NCBI GenBank assembly: GCA_029449235.1
Contig: JANATG010000004.1
Location: 2,914,001 to 2,978,000 of the forward strand
Reading direction: 5' to 3'
From: Linnemannia schmuckeri
Taxonomy: Eukaryota; Mortierellomycota; Mortierellomycetes; Mortierellales; Mortierellaceae
Length of the DNA: 64,000 nucleotides
Under the pieces are notes generated by a model. It saw only the letters and a list, made by a program, of their open reading frames with translations. It did not search any database and had not been told where the DNA came from. The position numbers and the translations under genes were made by a program. Numbering within the stretch: the stretch's first letter is position 1; each line of letters starts with the position of its first letter. Below are positions 24,686 to 37,121 of the stretch, piece after piece.

Positions 24686-27547
24686 ATTTCGGCACCTGCT
24701 CATTGCTGAGTTGTTCTTGCTCTCTTTTTGATTCTATCCGACGTTAAGATTTTCTGTCTTCTCGTTGTTCAGGTAGAGAGAGACAAGCATAAGCACAAAA
24801 TATAACACATCGAAAACAAGAACACACATCCACGAGTCGAACAGAGCAACAAAGGAGTAGTTAATTGAATGAGCCAAAAAAAGAAAAAGAAAAAAAACGC
24901 AAACAGACAGCAGCAGGCGCCCTCATTGAGCAAGAAGAAAAAAATAACGTTGTTGCTTGAAAAGCACGCACACACGTTAGGATACTCAAGGTTTAGAAAA
25001 CAAGAACGAGCGAGTGTGCTGAGTGTGTCATGTTGTTGGGTGTCCAGCTTTCTCCTTCCTTTCCTCCCTCCCTTTATTGCTCTCGACTTTCGGGTCGCCC
25101 CTTCAATGCCATGAGAGGAGTTCCCGTATGGTCAAAAGGTAACATTTGATCCGAGTTCTTCAGCATTGTTGACCCAAATGTCGAACGTGTGACATTAAAT
25201 AACCTCGGGTGGTGAATGTCTGCGTGTACGTGTGGTAAAAAAAGCCCTTGCATGGATGCAGCCTTCTCCTCTCCTTGCAAAGAACAGCCCTTTCTTTTCA
25301 GGGATCAGAAAACAGAGGGCTGTTGCTTGTTATGCTGTTGCTCCTTCATTCCTCTCTCTCTTTCCCCTTTATGTCTTGTCCGAGGAAGAAGAAGAGAAGA
25401 TAGAAATGCCAAGCAAAGATGAGCAGTGTCGATTACTGCCATTTCGTCGACTTTTTCTTAAATGTTTGTTGTTGTATCCGAGGTTTTTCTTCTCCTTTTT
25501 GGGTTTGTAAGAATCAGCTTTACACACTCGTTATTTGCTACGACATCCAACAGCCAGCCTTACAGAGATGTAACTGCTATTCTGTTGTAGTAGTAAAGTG
25601 GTGAAGGCAGTCTGGCTAGGAGCGTCTATATACTTTCTTTATTTTCGTTTGATGGTAGTGATGCACCTGTACATCTGTACATCTGCCCTGTCGAGAGTAT
25701 CTAAAGGAAGAAGCATTTCAGACACGCACACTCGCATACACACAGATACATCTTCCCTCTTATTTTTCTCTTTTGCACGACTAAACCAAACCACGCTGCA
25801 ATCAAGACATCAACAACCCTCATTGCAACAAAACTAACAGCATCCACCAAACAACAAACGACAACATGCAAAACAAACAAAAACAAAGAGGTGAACAAAG
25901 CAAAACAAAGAAAGCGTCCTATATATCCATATATTATCCACTTTTTTTTATAGTCTCCTTGGTCTTGTTCGTGAGTTGCTCTCTTCCCTTCCCTCTCTCT
26001 TCCCTTTATTGCTCAGCGTTCATTTTGTTTACGTTGCAATTACAGGGTGAGATAGTTAGTCCGCATTGTTTTTTGTCTATCAATCGCATCAAACATCAAA
26101 GAGAGGAGAATCTATCTCCTCGTTCTTTCTCTTTTTTCCTTTTTCTCTTTTTTTCGACTCTCGGGGCCAAAGAGCACACACGCACCCTTCGACTTGTTTA
26201 TTTATTAGAGTCCTTCCAACTGAGCGTGTGCCCAATTGGATTGTGCATTGGATTACCATTGGATACTCCGGCTCCAGTCCCCACCCAACAGGGTCCATTG
26301 CCGCCCTTCTCTCTTTCTCTCTCTCTATTTTCCTTTTGGTTACTGTCCTTTTTATTTCTTTTTCTTGTTTGTGTTCTTCTTCGGTCCTTGTTGTTATAAT
26401 TATCAGTTTCTTTGTGTCAACTTCATCTCTCTTGTCTTTCGTTTTACTTTCTCCTTTTTACTTTCTATTTCTTTTTCTTTTTCTTTTTCTTTTTCTTTTT
26501 CTTTTTCTTTTTCTTTTTCTTTTCCTTTTCTGCTTTTCTCTTCTTTTTTTTCTTTTTTTCTCTTCGACTCTTACCTCTTCCCCTCTTCCCTTCCTCTTCT
26601 TCCTCCTTCACTCATCCAAAAAAATCGCATTGGCTTGCCCCCTTCACACCACCACCTCGCCCTCACCTCGCCCCTTCTGCTCGTACTCACCAGTCCTCAT
26701 CAATTCCCTATTCTTTGTCCTAGAGATATCCTCTTCTCCCTTTTGTCCATCACAACGGGTGCTCCGGTGTTCTCTCCGAACTCACACTCACACATACATA
26801 AACAAACACACCCTTGCATACCTCACCTTGACTCATTCACTTCTCCCTCATTTACATTCCACTGTCCCTCATTGCACTTCCATTTCATCGAGTCCATCGG
26901 GACACTCCATTGCAGGCGCGTTTATCACGCACCGACCACAGCACCCATTTTTTATTCTTTCTCTCTCAACCACGTTTATTCACTTAGCCTTACTTCCTCT
27001 CTGTTATTTTGACTCTTTTCTCGATTGCCCGCTTTCTACTCATTCCTGACATGAAGAGATTCACCATCTCCAACTGACAAGAATACCCTCGTAAAGCAAT
27101 TTATCTCCTGGTAAATAAGCCTTTCACTCTCTTTCTTCATCCAACAATCATACTTTGACTTTGAAAACGAAGTCGACTTCTGTTTTTTTTCTTTCTTCTC
27201 TGCTCTCTGCTTGATCTTCACGTTTTCTTATGTTAATTCTTTACTCCTCTCTCTAACCAAAGGCAATTGCTTGCTTATCCTCGTTTTTTCTCACACCTAC
27301 CTTACCTCTCTCCAATGCTCTTTCCTTCGGACTCTTCAGAGTCCAGTGCTCATAGCAACCATTGCTTTCAACAAGCAGATATCCATTCAACCAGACCTCT
27401 TCTATTCTGAACAGGCGTATTCAATCAACTTTTCAATCCATACACCACTCCACTCCAACTCTTCACCACGACCACACCGTCATCATTCTACAACGGCAAT
27501 ACCAAATATTCTCTCTCACTTTTACTTCAACAACAATAGCATAACCA
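22064..27547. other. Gene-free region, right part of the desert; CT-rich leader-like sequence
   Basis: No supported coding gene. From about 23190 to 27540 the plus strand is strongly pyrimidine-rich, with T-runs at 23845-23875 and 24652-24684 and a (CTTTTT)n microsatellite at about 26470-26524. A good donor (AAAAAG/GTGAGT) lies near 23612 and an acceptor-like TTACAG near 26045. Part of this could therefore be spliced 5' leader of the zinc-cluster gene at 27548 or an independent non-coding transcript. Long open frames here (for example 26066-27049) are low-complexity Phe/Leu/Ser runs. Confidence 0.55.
26470..26524 (+). repeat. (CTTTTT)n microsatellite
   Basis: About nine tandem copies of a six-base CTTTTT unit lie inside the CT-rich stretch upstream of the zinc-cluster gene. 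Confidence 0.85.
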
Positions 27548-30500
27548 ATGGCTATTCCACCACAAAACCCATTTCAGTTTCATCAGGTCAATCACCCATC
27601 AACCAACGCATCTTATCAGGATCCCATCATGAAAGTTGCACCACCTTCCACCGCCACAGTTGATCCCACACTGGCCGCCAACAATAATAACTCTTCCTCG
27701 GGAGCCAAGAAACAAAAGACTACGCCTCCCTGCGATCGTTGTCGACAGAGAAGGGTAAGCAAACCTGGTATTTTCTTTCTTCGATTGAATTGTTAAAATT
27801 CAAGGAATGCACAACAACTACCGGCAAGAGCGGATGACAGGCGACAGCAATTGACAAACGGCAACAAAAAAAGGAGTAAAAAAAATGGTCAGAGGAATGG
27901 GGATGAGTTACCCGAGCCAAAACACTGGAAATCAGCCAATGAGGATTTTGCTTCACCAAGGGATGTTACCCAGGGTACTTCAAAAAAAATCCTCCCGTCT
28001 TCCCTTTCTCCTTTTTTTTTCAAATCCATTTTTTTTTTCTTTTTTGCCAGTTTGCTGTTTGTGATAATTTCAGCCATCCAACCCGAGAGCCCTCTTGATC
28101 TTTTCTGTCCCTCTTCCATTCCTTCTTCCTTCCCCACCCATTCCCATCCACCCAACGCCTCCGCCTCCAACCATCACACATGCTTTCCTTATTTTTCCTT
28201 TTTTACCTTTTTTCTTTTTACGCCAGTGCTCAATGGCTCAAAACCTTGATCTTTGGATGGTTCAGTGGGGGGAAGCGAAACAGAAGATCAACAGAGACAC
28301 TAAAAGCTCCTCCCCTCCGCCCTCTCCGCTCCCTCTGAGGTCAGGATTACGACAATAGAATGATCTGGGCCATTCTCTGGATTGAGTACAAGATGGAGGT
28401 GTGCATGGTTGTACAGGATCTGACAGATATAAATATTATTAATACACACTTTGCCATACTGAAGAACATTTGGACGCGACTTTTTGTTATTTTTCCGTCA
28501 CCTTTTGGGGGCTCTTCCCTTTTTCTTATTTCTTTACGTTTTCTGCCTCCCCTTGCAACACCCTAATTTTTCATTTTTGTTTTCATCAGTCGCGAACACG
28601 CGCGTCAAAAGGAAAAAAAAAAAAAAAAAAAAAAAAAAACCGTTAAGCAGTCACGATAATGCTGAGCAATCGTCCGCCGTGTGCCTGTACCTGAATAATG
28701 ACGCGTCATTTTAGCCTACGCAACACTCTCAAAAGGGAACAGCCACCGCGCATACAAACGACACAGTACTAACTCACTCCCTCATGCATGCATGCACGCC
28801 CAATTTTTTCATATTCCTTCTCTGTTTGTTTTGATTTTGATTTCACAACTGAAAATAGATCAAGTGTGACAGACTAGAGCCAGTCTGCTCCTCGTGCGTC
28901 AAATACAAAGCACCCTGTCTGCGAACAGCCCTCCCTGCAGGAGTGCCCCTCTCAACCGTCTCTGTCGATGCCATCGGTACCCCCGGTCTTCGTATCTTGA
29001 CCAACGCGGGCAAGCGAGATAGACATTTCTCCGAGACAGAGATCCTTGACTCGTGCCTTCGAGATGTCCAATCGCTCCAAATGAACCGTCTACGTCGGAT
29101 CGAGCAATTCTTTGATCGCGTTGGCATTGAGGAGAACCGACTGGAAGAGGTCGGCTGGCTCTCTGAGCAGATCAAGATGCAGCACGAGTCTACTCATGGC
29201 ACTCAATCTGATCTCAACTATCGTCCTGAAGAGGTAAAGCAATATATTTTGTTCGCACATGGTGACGGATGTACTTTAGAGTCATGACTAACCTTTTGTT
29301 TTCTATGTCCGCTATGTACTTAGGTTGTTGACAAGCTTGGACACCGTGCTTCTTTGTCTTGGATCAAGCAACTTTTGCCGCTTTTGCAGGCCACAAAGGG
29401 TATCCAGCAAGTCCCCTCCACTGCTCACTTGTATTCGAAGGTATGCGACCTTCCAACTCCATTTTGGAATATCTTCTCTGTGTCTGATTTCTTGTCCTCA
29501 ATACTAACAATACAATTGATACGTCATGAAACTTAGGGAACGACACCTCCACAAGCAGAAGCGGCCCTTCAGGCAACTCTGACAGACGACGGAAACTTTA
29601 CCTGCCCAGCAACCCGACCAACTCCTTTCCCTACACGCGTCCCGCTGTCGGTTTTGAACAAGACCATGTTTGAACTCTCGGTGTACGACTGCACAGAATA
29701 CTTGGGTCCCGTCGCCGGTACTCGAGCGTCTTCGTGGAGCGAGGAGATGCGGTTCCCTCTCCCTTGGCTCGTTCCTGAGCCTCAAGTAAAGGACTCCCTT
29801 TTGGCTCTACCACCGGTCGAGCTGATGTTAGAATTGATCGAGTGGATGATCCAAAGCCCTCTCTACGTTTATTTTCCTATCCTTACCAAGGCCAGTATCA
29901 TGAATGCTCTTTCTGCCGCCATCCCCGGTCCTGATGCTCCATCTCTTGGAATTGAGAAGCCCCTTGCCAACCCTTCAGTTGCCGACAGCGGCGCCTTGCC
30001 CCAGCGCATCACTGGCCGTGTCAGCGCCATCTTCTTGTTGAATGCCATCATGGCTCTTGGAGCTGCATATCGCTCAAACGCGATCAAGGAGAAGAAGAAG
30101 CATCGCCTTCTTGATAATAACAATATTCTAGAGCTGCCTGAGCACAACTTTCAAACATATTTTGACCGAAGCCAAGGTACCGTTTTTTTCTGCTTCGAAT
30201 GTCTTAATCCTCACTCCCAGATGAACTTTTGACTTTTTGTTTTGCTAACATTTTCATTTCTTTCCTTTGTTCATAAACATAGCGTTGACGGCGTACATTC
30301 TACATCAGCCAAGAGTCTCGAGTCTTCAAGGACTGCTTCTTTTAATGAAATGCCCAACAATTCCCGGAATTCAGAACCTGTACCGTGAACAAGCCTGCGC
30401 CATGGCCCTTGCTCTCGGACTCCACCGAGATTGTGAGCCCTGGACACTGTGTCGGTCCGTGACCCAACTCCGCCGAAACATTTTTTGGTGCTGTTATGTC

Positions 30501-33500
30501 ATCGATGCCTCGTATAGCTTGAACTCTGGTTCCCCGGAACGATTCTCAGACGACTATATCTCTATCGGACTTCCTAAGCTTCCGTCCCTAGAATTGGGTG
30601 ACGATGTGGGCGAGTTGGAGTTTGAGGTCGAGACCAATCGGATTGGATTTTTGCTTGAGCAGGCCAAGCTCTGGAAGATTGTCAAGAAGATTAGACGGTG
30701 TGGACAGACTTCTCATAACTCGGAGGATGGCTACCGCGAGGGGTCGAACTTGTACCGTGCTCCTGAGAATCAGACACCTGCCGCCCCCTCAATAACTGGC
30801 ATGTCTCCTGCATCCCAATATGGATTCCCGACCAATAGCAATCCTACAAGTCAACCACCTTACTCACCTTATTCGCCTCAAGGAACAACACCCACGTTTG
30901 TCAACAGTACCCCACAACCCGCTTGGGTGTGGCGTGCTGATTCTGCTCGAAGGATTCTGGATGTTGAGTTGGCGAGATGGCAGATGGACCTTCCATCGCA
31001 CCTCCGCTTTGATTTCTCGCTTACACGGAAGGATGATCCTTGCCCACACGCAGTCCGACGTAATGGTCTTGGAGGTAACACACTGCCTGTTGTTGTTTTA
31101 CTTGTTGCTGATGATCAAGTAATTGATCAAAATGTGCATATCGTTGCTTCGCCAAAGAAGATATTACCTGAAACTGATAAGTTTTTTCCTTCATGAATGA
31201 TTAGCGATGCTGCAATTGATCTTCAACGAAGTCTTGATTCTGCTGCATCACCCTTTCCTGATTCTGGCCGATTCACAGGGTCAATCCAAACGCGATCAAC
31301 TCACACAGCCACCTGCCCGAAACTCCAAGCCTCGATCGAGTACCAGTTCCATCAAGAGCCCCCGGTCCAGGAGATCAAGTTCCACTTCCCGTTATTCCAC
31401 AAGTAGCATGTCCAACATATCCTCCCTCAGTGACGACGGTATCGTCCGGCCTGTGAAACCACCCCCACCTTTCCTCAATAGCTGTACCAAGGCTGCCGAG
31501 GCTATCACCTTTCTGATCGAACATCTCTTGCGCACAACCCCCGAGTGGCTGGCTTGCCATAATGAGGCCGATTCCGCGATCCATATAGCCGAGCGTGTCC
31601 ACGCCCTCAATGTCAGCCTGGCGGCCAAAAACGCCAGCCTAGGCACGCCCCTGACCACAGGGACTGCGAGTCATGTTAGTTCTGTGCAGGCCAAATCCCA
31701 ATATCGGCGCACGAGGGCTTTTAGGAAAACGGTGGCGGATCTGGACAAGTTTACGATGCCGGATGATTACCGACCAGAGCTGTTGACGCAAGAGTTGATT
31801 GTTCGCGGGACTGCTCGTGATCGACTTGTGAGAAGTATGAAGCAGATATTGCAGCATCGTGTTGGAGAGCATTACTACCGACTCCCACGCGTCGCGCCTG
31901 AGCTAGATTCTTCTCTGTCGGAGAGCGAGGGGTCTGAGCAGGACCGGTTAGCAGCAGCCGCTGCAGGAACAGGTCTTGACTACTTGGAGCTGAAGTTGGC
32001 GTACATGGACGAGCGAGTCTGGATTCGATATTACAACATTCGTGTCCAAGACCATATCGAGATCAGGAACGGATCTGAGACTTGGCAAGAGATCTTGCTC
32101 CCTTACTCACCACCTACACCTGAAGTTGAACTTGATGAAGACGGCGAGGAGGAGATGATGGAGCACCACCAACAGCCGTTTGGATTTTCAATGATGGACG
32201 AGCTCTCCCTACCTATTTATGAGGCGGACGAGGCTGAGGATGGACAGCCAAGCAGCAATAACAATGCCAACAACAACAACAGCAGCAAACAACGAGCACC
32301 AAGACGACGACTTAACTCGAAGGGAGGACTCATAACGGCGTCTGAAGATGATATCTCGGAGGGCCGAGAGGAGACCATGGATCCGCCTCAAATCTCGACA
32401 ACGACGTTTTTGGAGATTTTCGGCTTGAACCCTTCCAGTGTCGAGGTTTCGACTGCCATGAGAGATCCTAATGTCTTCCTGGGCGGACAACAGAGCTTTG
32501 GTGGTCACCAGAAGGATGGGCCTAACAACAATGGCAGAGGGATTGATCCTGGGTATGATCAGCCTTATTATCCTGGTTATGGATCTCCTCAGGCATCTAT
32601 GGACAGTTTTGACCCTTCTATGGTTCTAGATGGATCTCCACACGGTCGACCTCATTCTTCCACCGGCGCTGTACCTTCCGCGGACCAGTCTGGACGTGGC
32701 TATTACAGCATGGGGGCTCTCCTTCATCAGAACCGTCCACCCCAGGGTCAGATTCAGTACCCGCAGGAGCTCTTTCAGCCATCGTCACATCATCAACCAC
32801 CACAACAACCACACCACCGACCCCACAATACGCACTCTTTGCAACAGGACTCCAATGGACCATTCCCGCACTTTGACCTCCACACTGGAGCGCTGGGATT
32901 CGACCCCTCGACATCTTCTCCTTCGTCGTACTCGGCCCCCGATTCCCCCAACCAACAACCACCCTTGGAGACTAACTTGGGGCTGGGACTCGTCTCTGTC
33001 TCGGCACCTCTTTCGACGCTCCAAGGGCAGATATCGATGGATGGAGGCCATTACTTGAACTTGATTCAGCAACAGTTCCCGAACCAACATATCTCATCGC
33101 AACCCCAGGGATCTATGGACTTTCAGCAACAACAGCAACAGACACTGGATTCCACTCTGAACGGCGGTGGTGATGGGGGACATCCGAATGTTCGACCCTT
33201 CTACGGGATGCCTATGGGAGGATTCATGACACCCGGATTGGATTCTCTGCCCGTGATCAACAGGACGACTCAAGGGGCCACCAGCTACTTTGGCGCCTCT
33301 ACCTCAACCAATAACAGCCACAGCACCACCTCTGCAGTTGGCCAAGCCCTGTCCGGTGCACAGTCGTCTGGCGTTTGGTCATTGGACTCTGGAACCGCTG
33401 GTGCCGTAGCCTCCTATCTGGCCAAATCTGAACCCCATTCCCCGGCATTACCACCCTCTTTGGTCTCGTCCGTCCCCACGTCTCCTATCCCTATGCACCA

Positions 33501-34140
33501 ACCGTCCTCCTCATCGTTCCGTCTGATGCTGTCTCCTACATCCGAGACCATCCAAGGGATTTCGAATCGGATGAATGCCTGGGATGGAATCTCGGGTCCC
33601 AAGGCTGGTGTCAGTGTTGGTGTCGATGGATCAGACCTGCAGGGCCCTACTCTGATGGAGTACTCATCTTCCACAGGATATCACCATCAACAACATCCCC
33701 CTCAGCACCATCATCACCAACATCAGCACCATCACCAAGGATCGCTTCTGGAAGCCCCTCCCACTGCCGCAAGTGGCTCAACATCGCATTACGGAAGCAG
33801 CTGGTCTTCTGCTTCCTCCAGTTCAGAGCTCACAGCCACGACGAGTACCCCCGCCGGGTCTTCATCATCGACAACAGCAATAGCAACAACAAGGATGGAC
33901 GGAATTGAAGCAGGTCCTTCATCAAAGTCCACATCCTCATCCATCTCTGCAGTTCCCGAGACGCCGTTTGGCGATTATGGTGTTGTGGGTGGACTCGATG
34001 GAGGCAGCCACAAGGTGATGTCAGTTGTGGATGATCGTGGTGACGGTAGTGGTGGTGATAAGGACTTGTTATTGCATGGACAGCAGCCGTCGCGGTTTAA
34101 CCCCCTTCGGGCTGGTAGTATCACTGGTCGCTCCCAATAG
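27548..34140 (+). CDS. Large Zn(II)2Cys6 transcription factor with fungal MHR domain
   Basis: This is a fungus-specific binuclear zinc-cluster DNA-binding regulator. Six exons fit: 27548-27754, 28859-29233, 29324-29440, 29537-30176, 30283-31074 and 31205-34140, giving about 1688 residues. The zinc cluster (C-x2-C-x6-C-x6-C-x2-C-x6-C) is rebuilt only by joining CDRCRQRR at the end of exon 1 to IKCDRLEPVCSSCVKYKAPC at the start of exon 2, across a 1104-bp intron. The middle region (LTAYILHQPRVSSLQGLLLL, REQACAMALALGLHRDCEPW, RRNIFWCCYVIDASYSLNSG) is the fungal transcription-factor MHR domain. The last exon adds about 800 residues of Ser/Gln/His/Pro-rich sequence, likely activation or disordered regions. 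The pathway controlled cannot be told from the sequence or neighbours. The length is roughly double that of typical members. Confidence 0.92.
28613..28639 (+). repeat. A27 homopolymer in the first intron of the zinc-cluster gene
   Basis: A run of 27 A residues lies about 220 bases before the 3' splice site of the 1.1-kb intron. Confidence 0.9.
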
Positions 34141-34895
34141 CCCAAGCCTCTTTATCGTGTCATTATCAGCCAACTTCAGCCGGATCTGTCATTGCCGCCA
34201 TTGGAGCACCACAGCCACCATCCCGACCCAGGAAGCGAAGAAGTGCGAGGATTGGAAGGAGACGAGGAAGCGGGATGTCTGGAGAATTCCTGGGAAGCAG
34301 AAATGCAGACCCTCACTCGATGGATACACTAGGGCTAGAAGAGCCGTAAGGGGAGCGTCAAGAAGATGGACGCGCCATCACTGTCTCTTATCGTCGTCCC
34401 CATATTTTGAAAGGGATCGAAAGACCTTTATACTCTCTATGTTCCTGGTGATCTACTCGTCATATCAATAGCATACTCCTCTCCTTTTGCATATCACTCC
34501 ATTTTTCTTCACACTATCCCTCTCTTTACACCTCTTCACCCTTCGACAATCTCCTTACTTCCAAGGTTACTTCTATTTTTTCATTCCATTACTCATTTCT
34601 TTTATCCGAAAGAGTACTCGTCTATATAGACGCGATTCTTTCGACCTTCCTCTTTATTATTCATATTCCATACCCTCACTCTTCCTCTACTCTTCTCCCC
34701 TTCTCCCCTCTTTCCTCATTCTCTGTTTTCATTGACGTTTGATGGTTAGCGAAAATTCAGTAGCGAAGTATTCATAATCCTTACCCGAAAAAATAGTGCA
34801 GCCACAAACAAAAAGAAAAAAAAAGACCGTAGAAAAACACAATAAAAATAAAATAATAGAAAAAACAATTCTTTTGTTTCCCAAATTCCCTCCTT
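34141..34895. other. Convergent 3' intergenic spacer
   Basis: It lies between the stop codons of the zinc-cluster gene (plus) and ALKBH1 (minus), so it holds both 3' UTRs. The stretch 34480-34730 is CT-rich and the end near 34840 is A-rich. No gene is seen. Confidence 0.5.
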
Positions 34896-36745
34896 TTATT
34901 CCACCTTGACCTCAGGGTTGGTGGTGGTAGTTGGATCTGAGGTAGAGGTTGTACTAGACTTTGGTGGGTATACTTGACGGATATTGAGATTAATCCTGGC
35001 TTCAGCCAGATAATCCGCATAGATATCCCATTCGGGGTTTGCAGGGTCGGGTTTCAGGTATTCTGGTAGGGTATCCTCAATGATCCTTGGTACTCCTACA
35101 ATTCGCAGAAGGAAAAAAATAAAAATGAGGGTTAGCTAGTTGCTTATCTGCTGGTCGATTAACACTATGGTTCCGCAATCGTTTTTTTTTTTTTTTTTTT
35201 TTTTTTTAGAAAACCAGTAAGGCATTTTACCATGGAAGGCGGAGCGACAGGGTCCGGTCATGACGAGGATATCCCCGCTCTGGAGGAGAATTGGTGTGGG
35301 AGACTGTTCTCGCGTGGGCCCGCCCAACAGATAGATACACGAGTGTCCAAAGCTAATGATTTGTATCAGAAAAACCAGGGAGGGATCGCATGTCAGTAGT
35401 TACCGTCATTTGTGAATTTTATCCTGTGAAAGAAAAACGCAGTTGGTATACCTGAAGGAGACGAGGGGGGCATGCTTGTTAAGTTCGCTACGATCCACAT
35501 GCCCCATCAACCGATCCTTGAGCTGATAATAATTTATGACTCCTGCCTCTGCTACGAAATCCTCTGCCGGATATGGGTATGGGAAATTTCCTCCTTCCTC
35601 CTCCTCTCCTTCACTATTATCAACGGCCGCGACAACAGCCTTGGACAAGATACACAGCTCCTTAGGGAAGGGTGCGTTCTGATCGAAATGATAGGTCTTG
35701 GAGGGCCAATGGTACTGGTACCCCAGAGTGATCCATCGCATCTTGCGGATCAGCTGTGAGGGTGGGAGGATGGGGACTTGAGAGGACGGTTCGGGGTCGA
35801 TTTTTGGGACGTTGTCGGGGACAGTGGGAGTTTCGTCCGTGATGGGGACCATTGCTCGACGTTGGGGTGGGGCTGAGGGTTTGGGTTTCTTGGCTGCGGG
35901 TTGTTGTGGTGAGGGAGTAGGTTTGGGTCTTGGGCCATTCTCCTGCTTCTTCCTATTCCCGTTCGCATCCTGATCCTGACCATCGTCGTCATCGCCATCG
36001 TCATCGTCAGAGCCATATCCATGAGCTTGATTATCAACATCTGCCTTCCGGGGCACGAACACAGACGGATCCTCGAGGGATTGTTTCTTGAGGTATACAT
36101 TCTCATGGAGGTCCCAGAGTCCTGAGGAGGGTACTTTGTAATGAGTGTCGAGGTTGGATTTGTTGGGGTGGCGGGAGTATTCCTTGAGACAGCCCTTGAT
36201 CAATGTCCGTTGTGCCGAGGGTGTGAATGCTGCCGGGATATAGATCAAGCCTAATTGATTTTGTGGTTGAAGCGCAGGTATGGTTAGCTATATATTTGAC
36301 AACATGAGTCAATTGATGGCGTTTACTCAAGGGAGAACAAAAGGTGAAAAGACGAAAACTCACCTGGATGGTCATCATGCAGATATGCATATTCCTCCTC
36401 CTCCTGTTCCTTGACACCAAACAACTCTGAGAACTGGCTCAACGCCCTCCCACCATTTAACCGCACCCTTCTCACCCTCGTATTCTTCAACAACTCCTCC
36501 GCAGGCTGACGGAAATCCAGCGCAAGTGAAAAGTCAGGTACTGGGTGGCGTGCGAGAAATGTCAATTCTGCTTCCCGGAAGGGAGTGCGTGCGCTTGTGT
36601 TTTCTCCTGTAGGAGAAGTGGTGGGGGAAGAGGTGGAGGAGCGTTTTGCGGCGGCGAGGAGGCGGTTTTTTTCGGCTTGCCGTTCCATGATCTTGCGTTG
36701 GCGGTTTGACATGGGCGGGGGTTGAGGTTGTTGCGGTTTCGACAT
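34896..36745 (-). CDS. ALKBH1: AlkB homolog 1, Fe(II)/2-oxoglutarate dioxygenase
   Basis: ALKBH1-type dioxygenases demethylate or oxidise tRNA bases, and in some reports DNA. Four exons (36745-36364, 36250-35452, 35352-35231, 35095-34896) give 500 residues. The iron ligands are visible: H-x-D in GHVDRSELNKHAPLVSFSFG (about residues 377-379, completed across the intron 2 junction) and the distal His in CRSAFHG (about 433). The 2-oxoglutarate-binding arginines lie in ARINLNIRQV. The substrate-lid sequence INYYQLKDRLMG matches the family, as does FGHSCIYLLGG. An Asp/Lys/Pro-rich insertion of about 90 residues (YGSDDDDGDDDDGQD onward) separates the N-terminal part from the catalytic core and is absent from animal homologs, making the protein longer than the usual 390. 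The intron before exon 4 contains a 26-base homopolymer (35182-35207). Confidence 0.94.
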
Positions 36746-36788
36746 TGTGCCTTGGCGATGCTTGGTGAGCGATGGGGGCGTTCCTGGT

Positions 36789-36830
<42 letters not shown>

Positions 36831-37121
36831 CCAAGTGACGAATGTAGCTGCCTTGATGTTGCTGCTGGGTGATGGGAAAGAAAAGGAGGAAGTGCCTTCG
36901 ACGCTGGGTTCTTGAAGGTTAAAAAATATTTCTATGTGACTGCATTGATCCAACCGTTGTGAGCGTATCTGAATTTTCGTCTTGCCACACAAAAAAGGGA
37001 AAAGACGCTTTTCACACTCCACCTCGTCCACAATAAAGCATGGTCGCGTTCGCAAGCATAGCACCTAAACAGCAATTGAGTTTTGTTTTTTCCGAAGAAT
37101 GTTGTTTATAATAGAAAGACC
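36746..37121. promoter_or_regulatory. ALKBH1 promoter region with T39 tract
   Basis: This 376-bp spacer lies between the ALKBH1 start and the stop of the upstream methyltransferase, both on the minus strand. It must contain the ALKBH1 promoter and the methyltransferase 3' UTR. A 39-base T run (36792-36830) reads as A39 on the coding strand and ends 47 bases before the ALKBH1 ATG, probably inside the 5' leader. Confidence 0.45.

Noticed and set aside
25866..26399. 177-codon frame after a CAACA-rich leader-like segment
   Set aside because: Composition follows the pyrimidine bias of the DNA and no family motifs are visible. The leader-like sequence is recorded under the desert instead.
26066..27049. 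Open frame of 327 codons on the plus strand
   Set aside because: It is a Phe/Leu/Ser run produced by CT-rich DNA including a (CTTTTT)n repeat, with no domain and no suitable start context.
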